From Shewanella intestini (lineage in GTDB: Bacteria > Pseudomonadota > Gammaproteobacteria > Enterobacterales > Shewanellaceae): a stretch of DNA of 64,000 nucleotides. The stretch is from contig NZ_JAAIKR010000010.1 in NCBI RefSeq assembly GCF_018221465.1, forward strand, positions 62,001 through 126,000. Reading direction: 5' to 3'. Position numbers and translations under genes: made by a program. The notes below the pieces were generated by a model that had not been told where the DNA came from, ran no database searches, and worked only from the letters and a program-made list of their open reading frames with translations. Positions 8,565-17,800 of this stretch are shown piece after piece. Each line of letters begins with the position of its first letter. Position 1 is the stretch's first letter.

Positions 8565-10655
8565 ATGAAAAAACGCGTCATTAGTGGCCTATGTGCCTCA
8601 CTCATTGTTAGCTTAAGCGCATGTAACACTGACAATGTTCCAACCAATCAAGCACCAGCAGATGCCGTAAAAACACAAGCCGCTACCGCTGTTAGCCAAG
8701 CACTGAGCTCAGGTATCGATTTTTCTAATATGGACAAAACGGTTCGTCCACAAGATGACTTTTACTTGTATATGAATGGCGCCTGGATGAAAAGCGCTGA
8801 AATTCCAGGTGATCGTACGACTATTGGGGCATTTTATGACTTACGTGAAAACGCTCGAAATGACGTAAGAGAAATTATTGAAGATCTCAGTGCTAACACT
8901 CATTTAGTTGCGGGCACTGACGAACAAAAAGTAGCTGACCTTTATCGCTCATTTATGGATGTAGATACCTTGAACAAATTAGGTATTACTCCAATTCAAG
9001 CAGACTTAACCAAAATTGATGCCCTAAAAAATAAAAGTGAGCTAACCGCTTATTTTGGTGAAAGCCAAGCTAATGGCGGCCCAACACCCATTGCTTTTTA
9101 TGTTGATATTGATGCAAAAGACTCAAGCCGTTATGCCACTCACCTTTATCAATATGGTTTAAGCTTGCCAGAAAAAGACTATTACTTTAACCAAGCAGAA
9201 CGCTTTGTGAATATCCGTAATAAGTTTGCGCTACACATTGAAAAAATGTTTGATTTAGCCGGTCTTGCAAACGGTAAAGTTGCAGCACAAAAAATTCTTG
9301 CACTTGAAACGGCGATAGCAAAACAACATTGGGATGTCGTTCAAAATCGTGACAGCACCAAAACCTACAACAAATACCAAACCAAGGATCTCGCAACACT
9401 GGCACCAGACATTAACTGGCAAGGTTATTTAGCAGCACTTGGCGCTGACAAGCAAAGCGATATCATTATTAATCAACCTAGCTTTATTAAAGGCTTCGAT
9501 CAGCTGGTTAAAAATACCGATCTTGCAACGTGGAAAACCTACCTAACTTGGCAAACATTGTCGCAAAGCGCGAGCGATTTAACCCAAGCGCTAGATGCAG
9601 AAAACTTTGATTTTTACTCTAAAACACTTAACGGCCAACAAGAGCAACAACCTCGTTGGAAACGCGGTGTAAGCACCGTTAGTGGCACATTGGGTGAAGT
9701 GGTCGGTAAAGTGTACGTTAAACGCCACTTTGCACCCGAAGCCAAAAGCCGTATGACTCAGCTTGTGGCTAATTTAAGTCATGCTTACGCCTCCAGTGTT
9801 GACTCGCTTGACTGGATGAGCGCAGAAACGAAAGTGGCAACAAAACAAAAGCTGTCTAAATTCACCTCAAAAATTGGCTACCCAGACAAATGGGCTGATT
9901 ACAGTAAATTAACTATTCAGTCTGACGATCTTATCGGCAATCTAAAACGCGCTGCCGTTGTATCACATAACAAAGACATCGCGAAACTAGGTCAACCTAT
10001 CGATAAAGGTGAATGGCATATGACCCCACAAACGGTCAACGCTTATTACAACCCGACCATGAATGAAATTGTGTTCCCTGCCGCCATTTTACAACCACCG
10101 TTTTTCAACCTTAAAGCTGACGATGCAGTTAATTACGGCGGTATTGGTGCCGTAATTGGCCATGAAATGGGACACGGTTTTGATGATCAAGGAGCTAAAT
10201 TTGACGGTGACGGCAATATGCGTAACTGGTGGACAGATGCTGATTTAAAAGCATTCCATGTAAAAACTAAAGCCTTGGTTAACCAATTTAACGGTTTCCA
10301 AGTATTTGATGACCTACACGTTAACGGTGAGCTGACTCTTGGCGAAAACATCGGTGACTTATCTGGTGTCACCATTGCTTATAAAGCCTACAAAATGTCG
10401 TTAAAAGGTAAAGAAGCCCCTATCATTGACGGCTTAACCGGAGATGAACGTTTCTTTATGGGCTTTAGCCAAATTTGGCGTGTAAAAATGAAAGAAGAAG
10501 CAATGCGTAACCGCGTAGCAACGGATCCGCATTCACCGGGTCACTTTCGCGCATTAGGCGCACTGTCTAATGTACCTGAGTTCTATAAAACCTTTGACGT
10601 GAAACCGGGCGACAAAATGTATGTTGCACCAGAAAAACGCGTGAAAATTTGGTAA
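8565..10655 (+). CDS. M13-family zinc metallopeptidase, lipoprotein (PepO-like), copy 1
   Basis: A neprilysin/PepO-type metallo-endopeptidase of 696 residues. The ATG at 8565 follows AAGGGA; an in-frame ATG at 8457 would add 36 residues that spoil the lipoprotein signal. From 8565 the N terminus is a lipoprotein signal with the lipobox LSAC at about residue 20, so the protein should be membrane-anchored in the envelope. The zinc site is clear: GHEMGHGFDD (HExxH), plus the third ligand in GENIGD downstream. The M13 C-terminal region ends VKIW. A paralogue lies at 61818-63884. Likely role is degradation of oligopeptides outside the cytoplasm. Confidence 0.93.
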   Translation: MKKRVISGLCASLIVSLSACNTDNVPTNQAPADAVKTQAATAVSQALSSGIDFSNMDKTVRPQDDFYLYMNGAWMKSAEIPGDRTTIGAFYDLRENARNDVREIIEDLSANTHLVAGTDEQKVADLYRSFMDVDTLNKLGITPIQADLTKIDALKNKSELTAYFGESQANGGPTPIAFYVDIDAKDSSRYATHLYQYGLSLPEKDYYFNQAERFVNIRNKFALHIEKMFDLAGLANGKVAAQKILALETAIAKQHWDVVQNRDSTKTYNKYQTKDLATLAPDINWQGYLAALGADKQSDIIINQPSFIKGFDQLVKNTDLATWKTYLTWQTLSQSASDLTQALDAENFDFYSKTLNGQQEQQPRWKRGVSTVSGTLGEVVGKVYVKRHFAPEAKSRMTQLVANLSHAYASSVDSLDWMSAETKVATKQKLSKFTSKIGYPDKWADYSKLTIQSDDLIGNLKRAAVVSHNKDIAKLGQPIDKGEWHMTPQTVNAYYNPTMNEIVFPAAILQPPFFNLKADDAVNYGGIGAVIGHEMGHGFDDQGAKFDGDGNMRNWWTDADLKAFHVKTKALVNQFNGFQVFDDLHVNGELTLGENIGDLSGVTIAYKAYKMSLKGKEAPIIDGLTGDERFFMGFSQIWRVKMKEEAMRNRVATDPHSPGHFRALGALSNVPEFYKTFDVKPGDKMYVAPEKRVKIW

Positions 10656-10685
10656 TCACGGCATTACCCATAGAATAAGTTCCCC

Positions 10686-10717
10686 TAAAAAAGCGCCTAC
10701 TTATGGCGCTTTTTTTA
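10686..10717 (+). terminator. Terminator after M13 peptidase copy 1
   Basis: AAAAAAGCGCC pairs with GGCGCTTTTTTT around a 7-base loop. Confidence 0.8.
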
Positions 10718-10820
10718 TTTGTGATCGCAAAGCAACTTTATTCTAAACACGCTTGTTGTTCAGTTCTGATTCAGTATGCTAAAGGTACAGTTAACGCACC
10801 TAAAGTAAAGGACTGAATTA

Positions 10821-11606
10821 ATGAATCGTATTTTTCGTACTCTATTTATTTTTTTAATTTTACTGACCACCCGTGGCGCTGTCGCTCAACCTCAACAAGT
10901 TAAAGTTAACCTATTAAATAACGGTAGCTATAACTTTTCTCAAACGACTCGCAGTGAATTAGACGAGCTCAACGAACTAGAAGACTTTCAACACGGTTTC
11001 CCGTTGCAACCAAGTAATGACTTTGAATTACTGATGAGTCTGTCAATTACAGCACAAGACGAGCTAGGCTATCTCATCAACCAAGTTTCAATGGCCTCTC
11101 ACACTCAAGCGGTGCTTGCGCCCAATAAAGATAAACAGCGCGCACAAATTAAAATTGACACCAAATTTGCCGGACAAGCGGATCAACTCACTGACTTAGT
11201 TCGCGCAAGCATTGTTGCTGACGACGTGAGTTCACTCATTAGCGCTTATGAAGCGTTAACTAAGCAAGCTGACGTAGTACAACTTAAAAACCGTTTTGCA
11301 CAGCCTAAAGCCTCAGGCTATCGGGATTTAAATGCATTAGTGAGGTTGCCACATAGCGGCATGATTGTTGAGGTGCAATTTCATCTTAATAATATTGCCG
11401 ATATAAAAAGCGGTCCAGAACATGACACTTACGTGCAAATTCAAGCCATAGAGTTACAAGCCAACCGAGAACATCGCCCATTAACTGATTATGAATTACA
11501 CCGTATCACCAAGTTAAGACAAGACTCGCACAAGCTCTACCATAAAGCATGGTTAAGCTATAAAAGACAACACAGCGCCAAACATAGCATTACCCAAGCC
11601 GCTTAG
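10821..11606 (+). CDS. Secreted RelA/SpoT-fold protein
   Basis: A 261-residue protein with an N-terminal signal peptide (about residues 1-22, ending GAVA). The middle resembles the nucleotidyltransferase fold of (p)ppGpp synthetases: a basic strand KIDTKFAG near 111-118, DLVRASIVADD near 125-135 (Asp125 at the metal-ligand position of the family), GYRDLNALV near 166-174, and EVQF near 184-187 (Glu at the place of the ExQ motif). Those motifs suggest an intact active site. Export is the odd point, because alarmone synthetases are cytoplasmic. I recall related proteins being annotated only by weak similarity. It is monocistronic between two terminators. Fold assignment is fairly sure; activity is not. 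Confidence 0.7.
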   Translation: MNRIFRTLFIFLILLTTRGAVAQPQQVKVNLLNNGSYNFSQTTRSELDELNELEDFQHGFPLQPSNDFELLMSLSITAQDELGYLINQVSMASHTQAVLAPNKDKQRAQIKIDTKFAGQADQLTDLVRASIVADDVSSLISAYEALTKQADVVQLKNRFAQPKASGYRDLNALVRLPHSGMIVEVQFHLNNIADIKSGPEHDTYVQIQAIELQANREHRPLTDYELHRITKLRQDSHKLYHKAWLSYKRQHSAKHSITQAA

Positions 11607-11628
11607 GATTTACCCGCTTCTCTAGTTT

Positions 11629-11656
11629 GCGCTCACATATTGTGAGCGCTTTTTTT
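11629..11656 (+). terminator. Terminator after RelA/SpoT-fold gene
   Basis: GCGCTCACA pairs with TGTGAGCGC with a 3-base loop, followed by seven T. Confidence 0.85.
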
Positions 11657-11663
11657 ATTCTCA

Positions 11664-11693
11664 TTCACCAAGCGATTTCGCTTCTGCTATAAT
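11664..11693 (+). promoter_or_regulatory. Candidate sigma-70 promoter
   Basis: TTCACC at 11664-11669 and a perfect TATAAT at 11688-11693, spaced 18 bases, lie just upstream of the SUKH gene and directly after the previous terminator. Read by eye only. Confidence 0.45.
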
Positions 11694-11731
11694 CGCGCCC
11701 ATTGAATTTATTGAACCGCTTAAGGTCACCC

Positions 11732-12133
11732 ATGAACGAAATTATTGAACAACTTCGCGAATTAAGCGAAACCGTTCCAGTGCCGCTTACCTTGCCGACA
11801 TTTGAACAAATTGTTGACGTTGAAGAGCAAATCCTTATCTCGCTACCAAACGATTTAAAGGAATATTTACTCTTTGGTAGCGACGTAATTTATGGGGCAC
11901 TTGAACCCGTTACCGCCTCAGATCCTTATTCACACACTTATTTACCTGAAGTTACCAGTTATGCATGGTCTTTAGGCATGCCAAGAGATGTGGTGGCGAT
12001 TTGCCAGCAAGGTGAAGGTTTTTATTGTATCGACCAAGATGGCCAAGTGTCTTTTTGGCAAGACGATGACTTTTCTGAAGATGTTTGGGAGTCATTCTGG
12101 GATTGGGTTGAAGCGGTTTGGCTTGCACAATAA
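11732..12133 (+). CDS. SMI1/KNR4 (SUKH) family protein
   Basis: A 133-residue acidic, Trp-rich protein. The pattern LPNDLKEYLLFGSDVIYGALEPV near residues 40-60 and the C-terminal FWQDDDFSEDVWESFWDWV fit the SUKH fold. Many bacterial members are immunity proteins against secreted nuclease-type toxins, others are housekeeping. I see no toxin gene nearby. AAGG precedes the ATG at 11732; a TTG at 11702 is less likely. The next gene begins 44 bases downstream on the same strand, suggesting cotranscription. Confidence 0.75.
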   Translation: MNEIIEQLRELSETVPVPLTLPTFEQIVDVEEQILISLPNDLKEYLLFGSDVIYGALEPVTASDPYSHTYLPEVTSYAWSLGMPRDVVAICQQGEGFYCIDQDGQVSFWQDDDFSEDVWESFWDWVEAVWLAQ

Positions 12134-12177
12134 CCTAATTGGGTTCATTTTACTGTTACTAATTATTGAGAATTACC

Positions 12178-12678
12178 ATGTCAAAAATCACCCCATTAAA
12201 CGCCATTGAAATGCAATGTTTACGTCAATCATTTGGGCTTAGTGTGGAGCAAGTTGCCACGTTAACTAAATGCACTAAAGAACAAGTCATTGCTTGGGAA
12301 AGCGCGCAAGACACCGCACCAATGCAGGCACAAAAAGCATTATTAGATATCGATGATATCATCGAAATGCAGGTGTTAAATACCACTGACGGTATTGAAG
12401 AATTATTTAAAAAAGAACCTAAACGTCATCTGGCATTTGTGGTTTATCCAACTCAAGCACTATACACCCAATATAATCCTGAATTTTTAAGTTCATTACC
12501 CCTAACCGAGTTATATAACACTGCTGCTTGGCGGATCAAAAAAGAATGTAAAATCGTGTTAGAAGTTGAAGTCACGTTAATTGCGCTTGATGCTGAAGCT
12601 TATAAAGCTTATCGCGCCGACAATAACATGAGCGAAAGCCGTGAAAGCCGTGCTAAATGGGCTGCAACCCAGCTGTAA
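12178..12678 (+). CDS. Small HTH-containing protein of unknown function
   Basis: A 166-residue protein. The N-terminal part (about residues 8-45) reads like an XRE-type helix-turn-helix: [20 protein letters not shown], then [10 protein letters not shown]. The C-terminal about 110 residues are not recognised. I associate this protein with a Shewanella family listed as DUF4447, but only with low confidence. ATG at 12178 was chosen over the TTG at 12166. It follows the SUKH gene closely and ends at a strong terminator. Confidence 0.65.
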   Translation: MSKITPLNAIEMQCLRQSFGLSVEQVATLTKCTKEQVIAWESAQDTAPMQAQKALLDIDDIIEMQVLNTTDGIEELFKKEPKRHLAFVVYPTQALYTQYNPEFLSSLPLTELYNTAAWRIKKECKIVLEVEVTLIALDAEAYKAYRADNNMSESRESRAKWAATQL

Positions 12679-12720
12679 TAAGCATGTTTAACGCTTAAAG
12701 GTCAACACACCCTAATAACT

Positions 12721-12748
12721 AAAAAGGAAGCCAGTGGCTTCCTTTTTA
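12721..12748 (+). terminator. Terminator of the SUKH-HTH pair
   Basis: AAAAAGGAAGCC pairs with GGCTTCCTTTTT around AGT. The symmetry also allows use by the convergent GST gene. Confidence 0.85.
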
Positions 12749-12830
12749 TATTTCTGCGGTTAATACATTGCGACTAAATTGCGTTAACGCTTTATTTCAC
12801 AGAAGGGACTTGGCTGAGTTTACGTTAGAA

Positions 12831-13475
12831 TTAACTAATCTTCTCTTTAGCCGCTTTAGCTATGGCTTGCGTTTTTTGCAATGCACTGGCTAAGGCTGGG
12901 CGATGTTGCAAACGGTCTCTAAACGCCGCCATCTTTGGCGGAATATCTTGCTCAAACAACGTCGCCCACATTAAGGTTTGCGCTAATAAAATATCGCAAT
13001 TGGTAATCGTATCACCCAATAAAAAACCTCTTTCAGGGATCCATTGCTCGGCAATTTCAGCCGCTTTATCAAACTCATATTTCGCGACCGCAAGCATCTC
13101 AACCAAACGTAGGTTTTCTGGTAAAGCAAATTTATGTTTACCCATACTCCAAAGTGGCTGTTCTAACTCCGTAATAATAAAACTCACCCAGCGGTGATGC
13201 TGCGCAGCTAAGGCCGTTCCTGGCGCTGGCAAAAATGCCCCTTCACCGTAACGCTCAGACAAATACTGCATAATAGCCGCAGATTCGGTCAACACAATAT
13301 CACCGTCTTTTAGTACGGGCATTTTACCGCTAGGGTTCATCGCTAAGTAGGACTCACTGCGATTATCACCTTCAGCAAAATTTAAAAAACAAAACTCCCA
13401 ATTCAAGCCTAACTCTTCTAATAACCATGACACCCGCAGTACTCGGCTACGTGGTGTACCATAAAGAGTGATCAT
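12831..13475 (-). CDS. Glutathione S-transferase family protein
   Basis: A cytoplasmic GST of 214 residues. The N-terminal thioredoxin-like domain begins ITLYGTPRSRVLRVSWLLEE and carries the cis-proline strand SGKMPVLKDG and the glutathione-binding LTESAAIMQYL. The all-helical C-terminal domain follows. SRVLRVSW puts a Ser in the usual catalytic position. The substrate cannot be told from sequence. It is a single gene with no linked detoxification operon. Confidence 0.9.
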   Translation of the reverse strand: MITLYGTPRSRVLRVSWLLEELGLNWEFCFLNFAEGDNRSESYLAMNPSGKMPVLKDGDIVLTESAAIMQYLSERYGEGAFLPAPGTALAAQHHRWVSFIITELEQPLWSMGKHKFALPENLRLVEMLAVAKYEFDKAAEIAEQWIPERGFLLGDTITNCDILLAQTLMWATLFEQDIPPKMAAFRDRLQHRPALASALQKTQAIAKAAKEKIS

Positions 13476-13980
13476 TGCAATTCCTTAAAAAATAGACGAA
13501 AAAATGGCTTTGCCACTTAACGCCACCTAAAAACAGGCGGGCTTACAGATTGATGGTTGCCGTTAACTTAGTCGTTTATATCACAAGTAACCGCGTTATC
13601 ATCAACGATAAGCCATCTTGCCACTAACTGAACCTTGTCGTCATTAGGCTTAGTTCATCTTTAACAGTTATTTTGCCCTTAACAGTAACGATAACGGTGC
13701 ACTTTTCGCCTTCACGTTCAATGACCAACCATGGCGCGTAAATTTGCCACTAATGCCAGCCGGGCTGTAAACAGTTTACCTAAGCCTAAACATATCAATA
13801 AATAACATGTATTCATGCCTTAAAAGCACCGCCGTAAACCGCGCTATCATCGAGATTAAGCCATGAATTACCGCAAGTGAATATGGATGCGAGAAACAAC
13901 GTCAAAAATACTGTTTCTACAAGCGATAAAGGCTATAATACCGCCTTATTCCACCACAGCGCAGCCGCGTAAAGAGACCT
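13476..13980. other. 505-base gene-free stretch with degenerate repeats
   Basis: No credible ORF on either strand. Two related segments near 13587-13625 and 13834-13872 share the pattern CCGCG(t/c)TATCATC followed by AAGCCAT, and the word GCCACTTAA/GCCACTAA recurs several times. The stretch looks like decayed repeat or intergenic repeat sequence. TATAAT at 13934-13939 may be the -10 of yehS. Confidence 0.4.
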
Positions 13981-14445
13981 ATGTTAAACAACGATATTCT
14001 TCGTCGTATCCGTTTTGTATTCGACTTTTCTAATAGCAAAGTCATTGATATTTTTGCAAAAGCCGATAAAGCATTGACAACAGAACAAGTCATTGCCCTA
14101 TTGAAAAAAGAACAAGATGAAGGCTACCAGCCCTGCAATGACACAGTAATGTGTCAGTTTTTAGATGGGCTGATTATTACAAACCGCGGATTAAAAGAGG
14201 GTGCTGAACTACCTGCGCCGGTTAAGCAACTTAATAACAACCTTATTTTCAAAAAGTTGCGTATTGCTTTGGAATTACGCGAAGAAGATATTACTGCCAT
14301 TTTAGCATTAGCCGACTTCACGACTTCAAAGTCAGAACTTGGCGCGTTGTTTAGAAATCCCAGTCATAAAAACTTTAAGGCTTGCGGCGACCAAATGCTC
14401 CGTAACTTCCTTAAAGGCTTGTCAATTAAACATCGTGGCATGTAA
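13981..14445 (+). CDS. yehS: DUF1456 family protein (YehS)
   Basis: A 154-residue protein made of two similar halves of the DUF1456 type. The first half carries NNDILRRIRFVFDFSNSK, DTVMCQFLDGLIITNRG; the second NNLIFKKLRIALELREED, DQMLRNFLKGLSIKHRG. The duplication is obvious by eye. The function is unknown in any organism as far as I know. Single gene with its own terminator. Confidence 0.9.
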   Translation: MLNNDILRRIRFVFDFSNSKVIDIFAKADKALTTEQVIALLKKEQDEGYQPCNDTVMCQFLDGLIITNRGLKEGAELPAPVKQLNNNLIFKKLRIALELREEDITAILALADFTTSKSELGALFRNPSHKNFKACGDQMLRNFLKGLSIKHRGM

Positions 14446-14500
14446 TGCCGCTTTTATAAAAGGTGTGATGAGTGAATCACTCACCTTTAGTTGAATTAAC

Positions 14501-14525
14501 GCGCAGTGCAAACTGCGCTTTTTTT
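14501..14525 (+). terminator. yehS terminator
   Basis: GCGCAGT pairs with ACTGCGC (loop GCAA), followed by seven T. Confidence 0.8.
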
Positions 14526-14671
14526 GCTATAAACACTTTTATTGCACAATGGCATCAATAAAAAACGTGAAATAGATCACTAAACAGACCACAAAGATAA
14601 TGAGACGTGGTAATCTACGCCCAATCAAATTAAAGCCAAAAACGAATAAAATTAAACAGTAAGGTTTCCCC

Positions 14672-16360
14672 ATGGACGATAACAAACGCCCTCTCTATCT
14701 TCCTTTTGCAGGCCCTGCCATTCTTGAATCTCCTTTACTTAATAAAGGAACGGGATTTAGTGAAGAAGAGCGTATTTTCTTTAACCTTGAAGGGCTCATC
14801 CCTTGGGAAATAGAGACAATTGAAGAACAAGTTGAACGCGCATATCAGCAATATACCAACTTCAATAACGACCTCGACAAGCACATTTATCTGCGAAATA
14901 TTCAAGACACTAACGAAACGCTGTTTTACCGACTCGTGCACAATCACATAAGTGAAATGATGCCTATTATCTACACCCCGACAGTCGGATTGGCGTGTGA
15001 GCGTTTTTCAAAAGATTATCGCAGAAATCGGGGCTTATTTATTTCTTACCCCAATAAAGATCGCATTGAAGAAATGCTTAACAATGCGACACGTCAAAAA
15101 GTAAAAGTCATTGTGCTCACAGACGGTGAGCGCATTTTAGGCTTAGGAGATCAAGGCATTGGCGGCATGGGAATTCCAATTGGTAAATTGTCACTATATA
15201 CCAGCTGTGGTGGTATCAGTCCGGCTTATTGTTTACCAATTACCTTAGATGTTGGTACCGATAACCCACATCTTCTTGAAGACCCAATGTACATGGGATG
15301 GCGACATCAGCGTATCGCAGGCCAAGAATATAATGACTTTGTTGAAGAATTTATGCAGGCAGTTCATCGTCGCTGGCCTGAAGCTTTAATTCAGTTTGAA
15401 GATTTTGCGCAAAAAAATGCCATGCCATTGCTTGAGCGCTACAAAGATCAATACTGTACCTTTAATGATGACATTCAAGGCACAGCAGCTGTGACGGTGG
15501 GGTCGTTGCTCGCTGCCTGCAAAGCCGCAAAAACCCAATTATGTGAGCAACGTATCACCTTCCTTGGTGCAGGCAGTGCCGGTTGCGGTATAGCTGAAGC
15601 GATTATTGCTCAAATGGTCTCAGAAGGCATTACTGAGGCACAAGCTCGTGCGCAAGTATTTATGGTAGATCGTTGGGGGTTATTGCAAGATAGCATGCCT
15701 AACTTATTACCTTTCCAGCAAAAACTCACTCAAAGCGCACAAGCATTAGCCCATTGGCAAAAAGCAGATGAGAATATTTCATTATTAGATGTGGTCAACA
15801 ATGCCAAGCCTACGGTATTAATTGGTGTATCTGGTGCTCCAGGATTATTTACCGAAGAAATCATACGTGCCATGCATCAACATTGTCCGCGTCCAATTGT
15901 GTTTCCGCTATCTAACCCGACCAGCCGCGTTGAAGCCACCCCAAAAAACATTCTGCATTGGACTAATGGCGAAGCTTTAGTTGCAACAGGCAGTCCTTTT
16001 GAGCCAGTTGTCGTCAATGACATCACCTATCAAATTGCCCAATGTAACAACTCATTTATTTTCCCGGGTATAGGCCTTGGGGTATTGTCTTGCGGTGCAA
16101 GCCGTGTGTCTGATGAAATGCTGATGGCTTCAAGCCGTGCATTAGCTGAGTGCTCACCACTTGGTCAACACGGTACAGGTTCATTATTACCGGATCTTGA
16201 ACACATTCAATCTGTGAGTAAATTTATTGCCTTTGCGGTGGCAAAAGCAGCCATTAAACAAGGTTATGCTTTACCGTGTTCTGATGAGTTATTGCAACAA
16301 TCTATTGAAGATAACTTTTGGAAACCTGAATATCGCCGCTATAAACGAACCTCGTTTTAA
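14672..16360 (+). CDS. maeA: NAD-dependent malic enzyme
   Basis: Oxidative decarboxylation of malate to pyruvate with NAD (cytoplasm). The 562-residue length matches the MaeA/SfcA family (about 565). Motifs in order: [14 protein letters not shown] (catalytic Tyr region), [16 protein letters not shown]-like segment with malate-binding residues, [16 protein letters not shown] (metal-binding), and the dinucleotide-binding [19 protein letters not shown] precedes the ATG at 14672. Followed by a strong terminator. Nothing odd. Confidence 0.96.
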   Translation: MDDNKRPLYLPFAGPAILESPLLNKGTGFSEEERIFFNLEGLIPWEIETIEEQVERAYQQYTNFNNDLDKHIYLRNIQDTNETLFYRLVHNHISEMMPIIYTPTVGLACERFSKDYRRNRGLFISYPNKDRIEEMLNNATRQKVKVIVLTDGERILGLGDQGIGGMGIPIGKLSLYTSCGGISPAYCLPITLDVGTDNPHLLEDPMYMGWRHQRIAGQEYNDFVEEFMQAVHRRWPEALIQFEDFAQKNAMPLLERYKDQYCTFNDDIQGTAAVTVGSLLAACKAAKTQLCEQRITFLGAGSAGCGIAEAIIAQMVSEGITEAQARAQVFMVDRWGLLQDSMPNLLPFQQKLTQSAQALAHWQKADENISLLDVVNNAKPTVLIGVSGAPGLFTEEIIRAMHQHCPRPIVFPLSNPTSRVEATPKNILHWTNGEALVATGSPFEPVVVNDITYQIAQCNNSFIFPGIGLGVLSCGASRVSDEMLMASSRALAECSPLGQHGTGSLLPDLEHIQSVSKFIAFAVAKAAIKQGYALPCSDELLQQSIEDNFWKPEYRRYKRTSF

Positions 16361-16384
16361 GCGCCAGCGTTCAGGAATGAAAAA

Positions 16385-16418
16385 TAAAAAATCCCAGCAT
16401 CTATGCTGGGATTTTTTA
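16385..16418. terminator. Terminator between maeA and the convergent DUF3069 gene
   Basis: AAAAAATCCCAGCAT pairs with ATGCTGGGATTTTTT around CT. It can work in both directions. Confidence 0.85.
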
Positions 16419-16459
16419 TTTGTTCAATCTGTTTTAATTTACCATTTTAGCCAGCTAAA

Positions 16460-16891
16460 TTACTCAGCCATCACCAATTTAATGCTATTGAATAAAGAAC
16501 GATCGGTGCGCGCTTTTTTAAGCTTACGTAAACTTTCTTTTAATGACGCTTGCGCTAAACGCCCAAAAACGCCGTCATATTCTTTATCATTCATTTCTTC
16601 TTCTGACTCAGCAGAATCAGCAATTTCTTGGGCTACGCGGCTAAGTTGCATCCACGCATTGGCAATATAAAAACCATGAAATTGCGCTTGGGAGAATAAT
16701 TTTTGTGCACTGGCAGGCAGTGCGTCCCAAGATTGTTGAAATTCACCCGCTTTATCTGCCAATAATTCAGCCAATAAGCCCTCATAAGCTTCAAGTAAAG
16801 TCGCAGGCATTTTAGTCATTGGTAACACTTTATTTGATACGTTATATGACACTTGCTTTACGGTATCAGCATACTGCTGTTGTTCACTCAT
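16460..16891 (-). CDS. DUF3069-type protein
   Basis: A 143-residue, all-helical soluble protein without signal peptide. I associate its pattern (FQQSWDALPASAQKLF, QFHGFYIANAWMQLS) with DUF3069, found in Shewanella and Vibrio. Function unknown. Its start lies 15 bases after the end of the PAP2 phosphatase gene on the same strand, so the two are probably cotranscribed. AGAGAG precedes the ATG. Confidence 0.75.
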   Translation of the reverse strand: MSEQQQYADTVKQVSYNVSNKVLPMTKMPATLLEAYEGLLAELLADKAGEFQQSWDALPASAQKLFSQAQFHGFYIANAWMQLSRVAQEIADSAESEEEMNDKEYDGVFGRLAQASLKESLRKLKKARTDRSLFNSIKLVMAE

Positions 16892-16906
16892 TGTATTCTC
16901 TCTATT

Positions 16907-17446
16907 TTAAAATTGGCCGCTGACATAAACGCCATAAGTGCCATTATACGCAATCGGCGTGATATTTACGCCCTTAAACGGCTGAGTAAAATACCAACCG
17001 GCTAATGCGCCAATTGCCGCCCCCGCCAACACATCGCTGGTTTCATGCTTGTCACTGGCCACTCTGCTATAAGCCACATAACTTGAAGCCACATATGCAG
17101 GTACGCCATATTCCCAGCCATAACGACGATAAATAAAGGTCGCAGCAGCAAAGCTGTCGGCGCTGTGTCCTGATGGAAAAGAATCATTACCACTTCCGTC
17201 GGGACGGTCTTTATCAACGGTATATTTTAATGCTTCAACGCCAACACGACTAGATGCAAGCGTTGCAGCTAATTGCCACATACCTTGATAATCATCTTCA
17301 ATCAATAACGTTGCTGACAATGCCGTTAATGGCAAAGCAAGATGAAGCACATCACCAGATTGCTCAAGGTTACCCGCACTGACGACTGGGGTCATCAACG
17401 ACAGAGTAAGCGTTAATATTGCACTCGTTTTTTTAAGCATCATCAT
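16907..17446 (-). CDS. PAP2-superfamily phosphatase
   Basis: A 179-residue exported phosphatase. After a signal peptide (about residues 1-24, ending VVSAG) the three PAP2 motifs are intact: KYTVDKDRP (KxxxxxxRP), SFPSGHS (PSGH with catalytic His) and SRVASDKHETSD (SRxxxxxHxxxD). Members dephosphorylate lipid phosphates such as phosphatidic acid or undecaprenyl pyrophosphate on the periplasmic side. Only weak hydrophobic segments follow the signal, so it may be periplasmic rather than polytopic. It is the first gene of a two-gene operon. Confidence 0.88.
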   Translation of the reverse strand: MMMLKKTSAILTLTLSLMTPVVSAGNLEQSGDVLHLALPLTALSATLLIEDDYQGMWQLAATLASSRVGVEALKYTVDKDRPDGSGNDSFPSGHSADSFAAATFIYRRYGWEYGVPAYVASSYVAYSRVASDKHETSDVLAGAAIGALAGWYFTQPFKGVNITPIAYNGTYGVYVSGQF

Positions 17447-17800
17447 TCACTTCACCGTTAAAATTGCTGCGGATGCTAACGCTAAACACCAGTACAAAGC
17501 AATACATGTTACACATTGATAAACCATCATAGAAAGACTTCACCGCCGAGAATGTTTCACGCTATAATACATTTAACGCTATAAATTTATAACAATCAAA
17601 GTGTTATTTATCACACTGATTAACATAGCCGCCAGCACAATAATCGAGTTAAGACACCCTGATTCATCAACAACACAAAGGTGTCTCGTTGCAAGCAAAA
17701 GTCATGGTTAGGTATGTTTACTACGCGGCAAAAACAATCACCGTTGATTAAATTCTACAACCATATAAAACCATCACATTTTTTATTAAGAGCATAAACA
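17447..17800. other. Divergent intergenic region
   Basis: About 350 bases between the PAP2 gene and the TPR-GGDEF gene. It contains a candidate promoter reading rightward (TTCACC at 17539-17544, TATAAT at 17563-17568) and a CRP-like half-palindrome TGTTATTTATCACA at about 17602-17615. No ORF was recognised. Confidence 0.4.

Noticed and set aside
17602-17615. CRP-like palindrome TGTTATTTATCACA
   Set aside because: Only one good half-site; the other half deviates from TGTGA, so it is kept only as a note in the intergenic entry.
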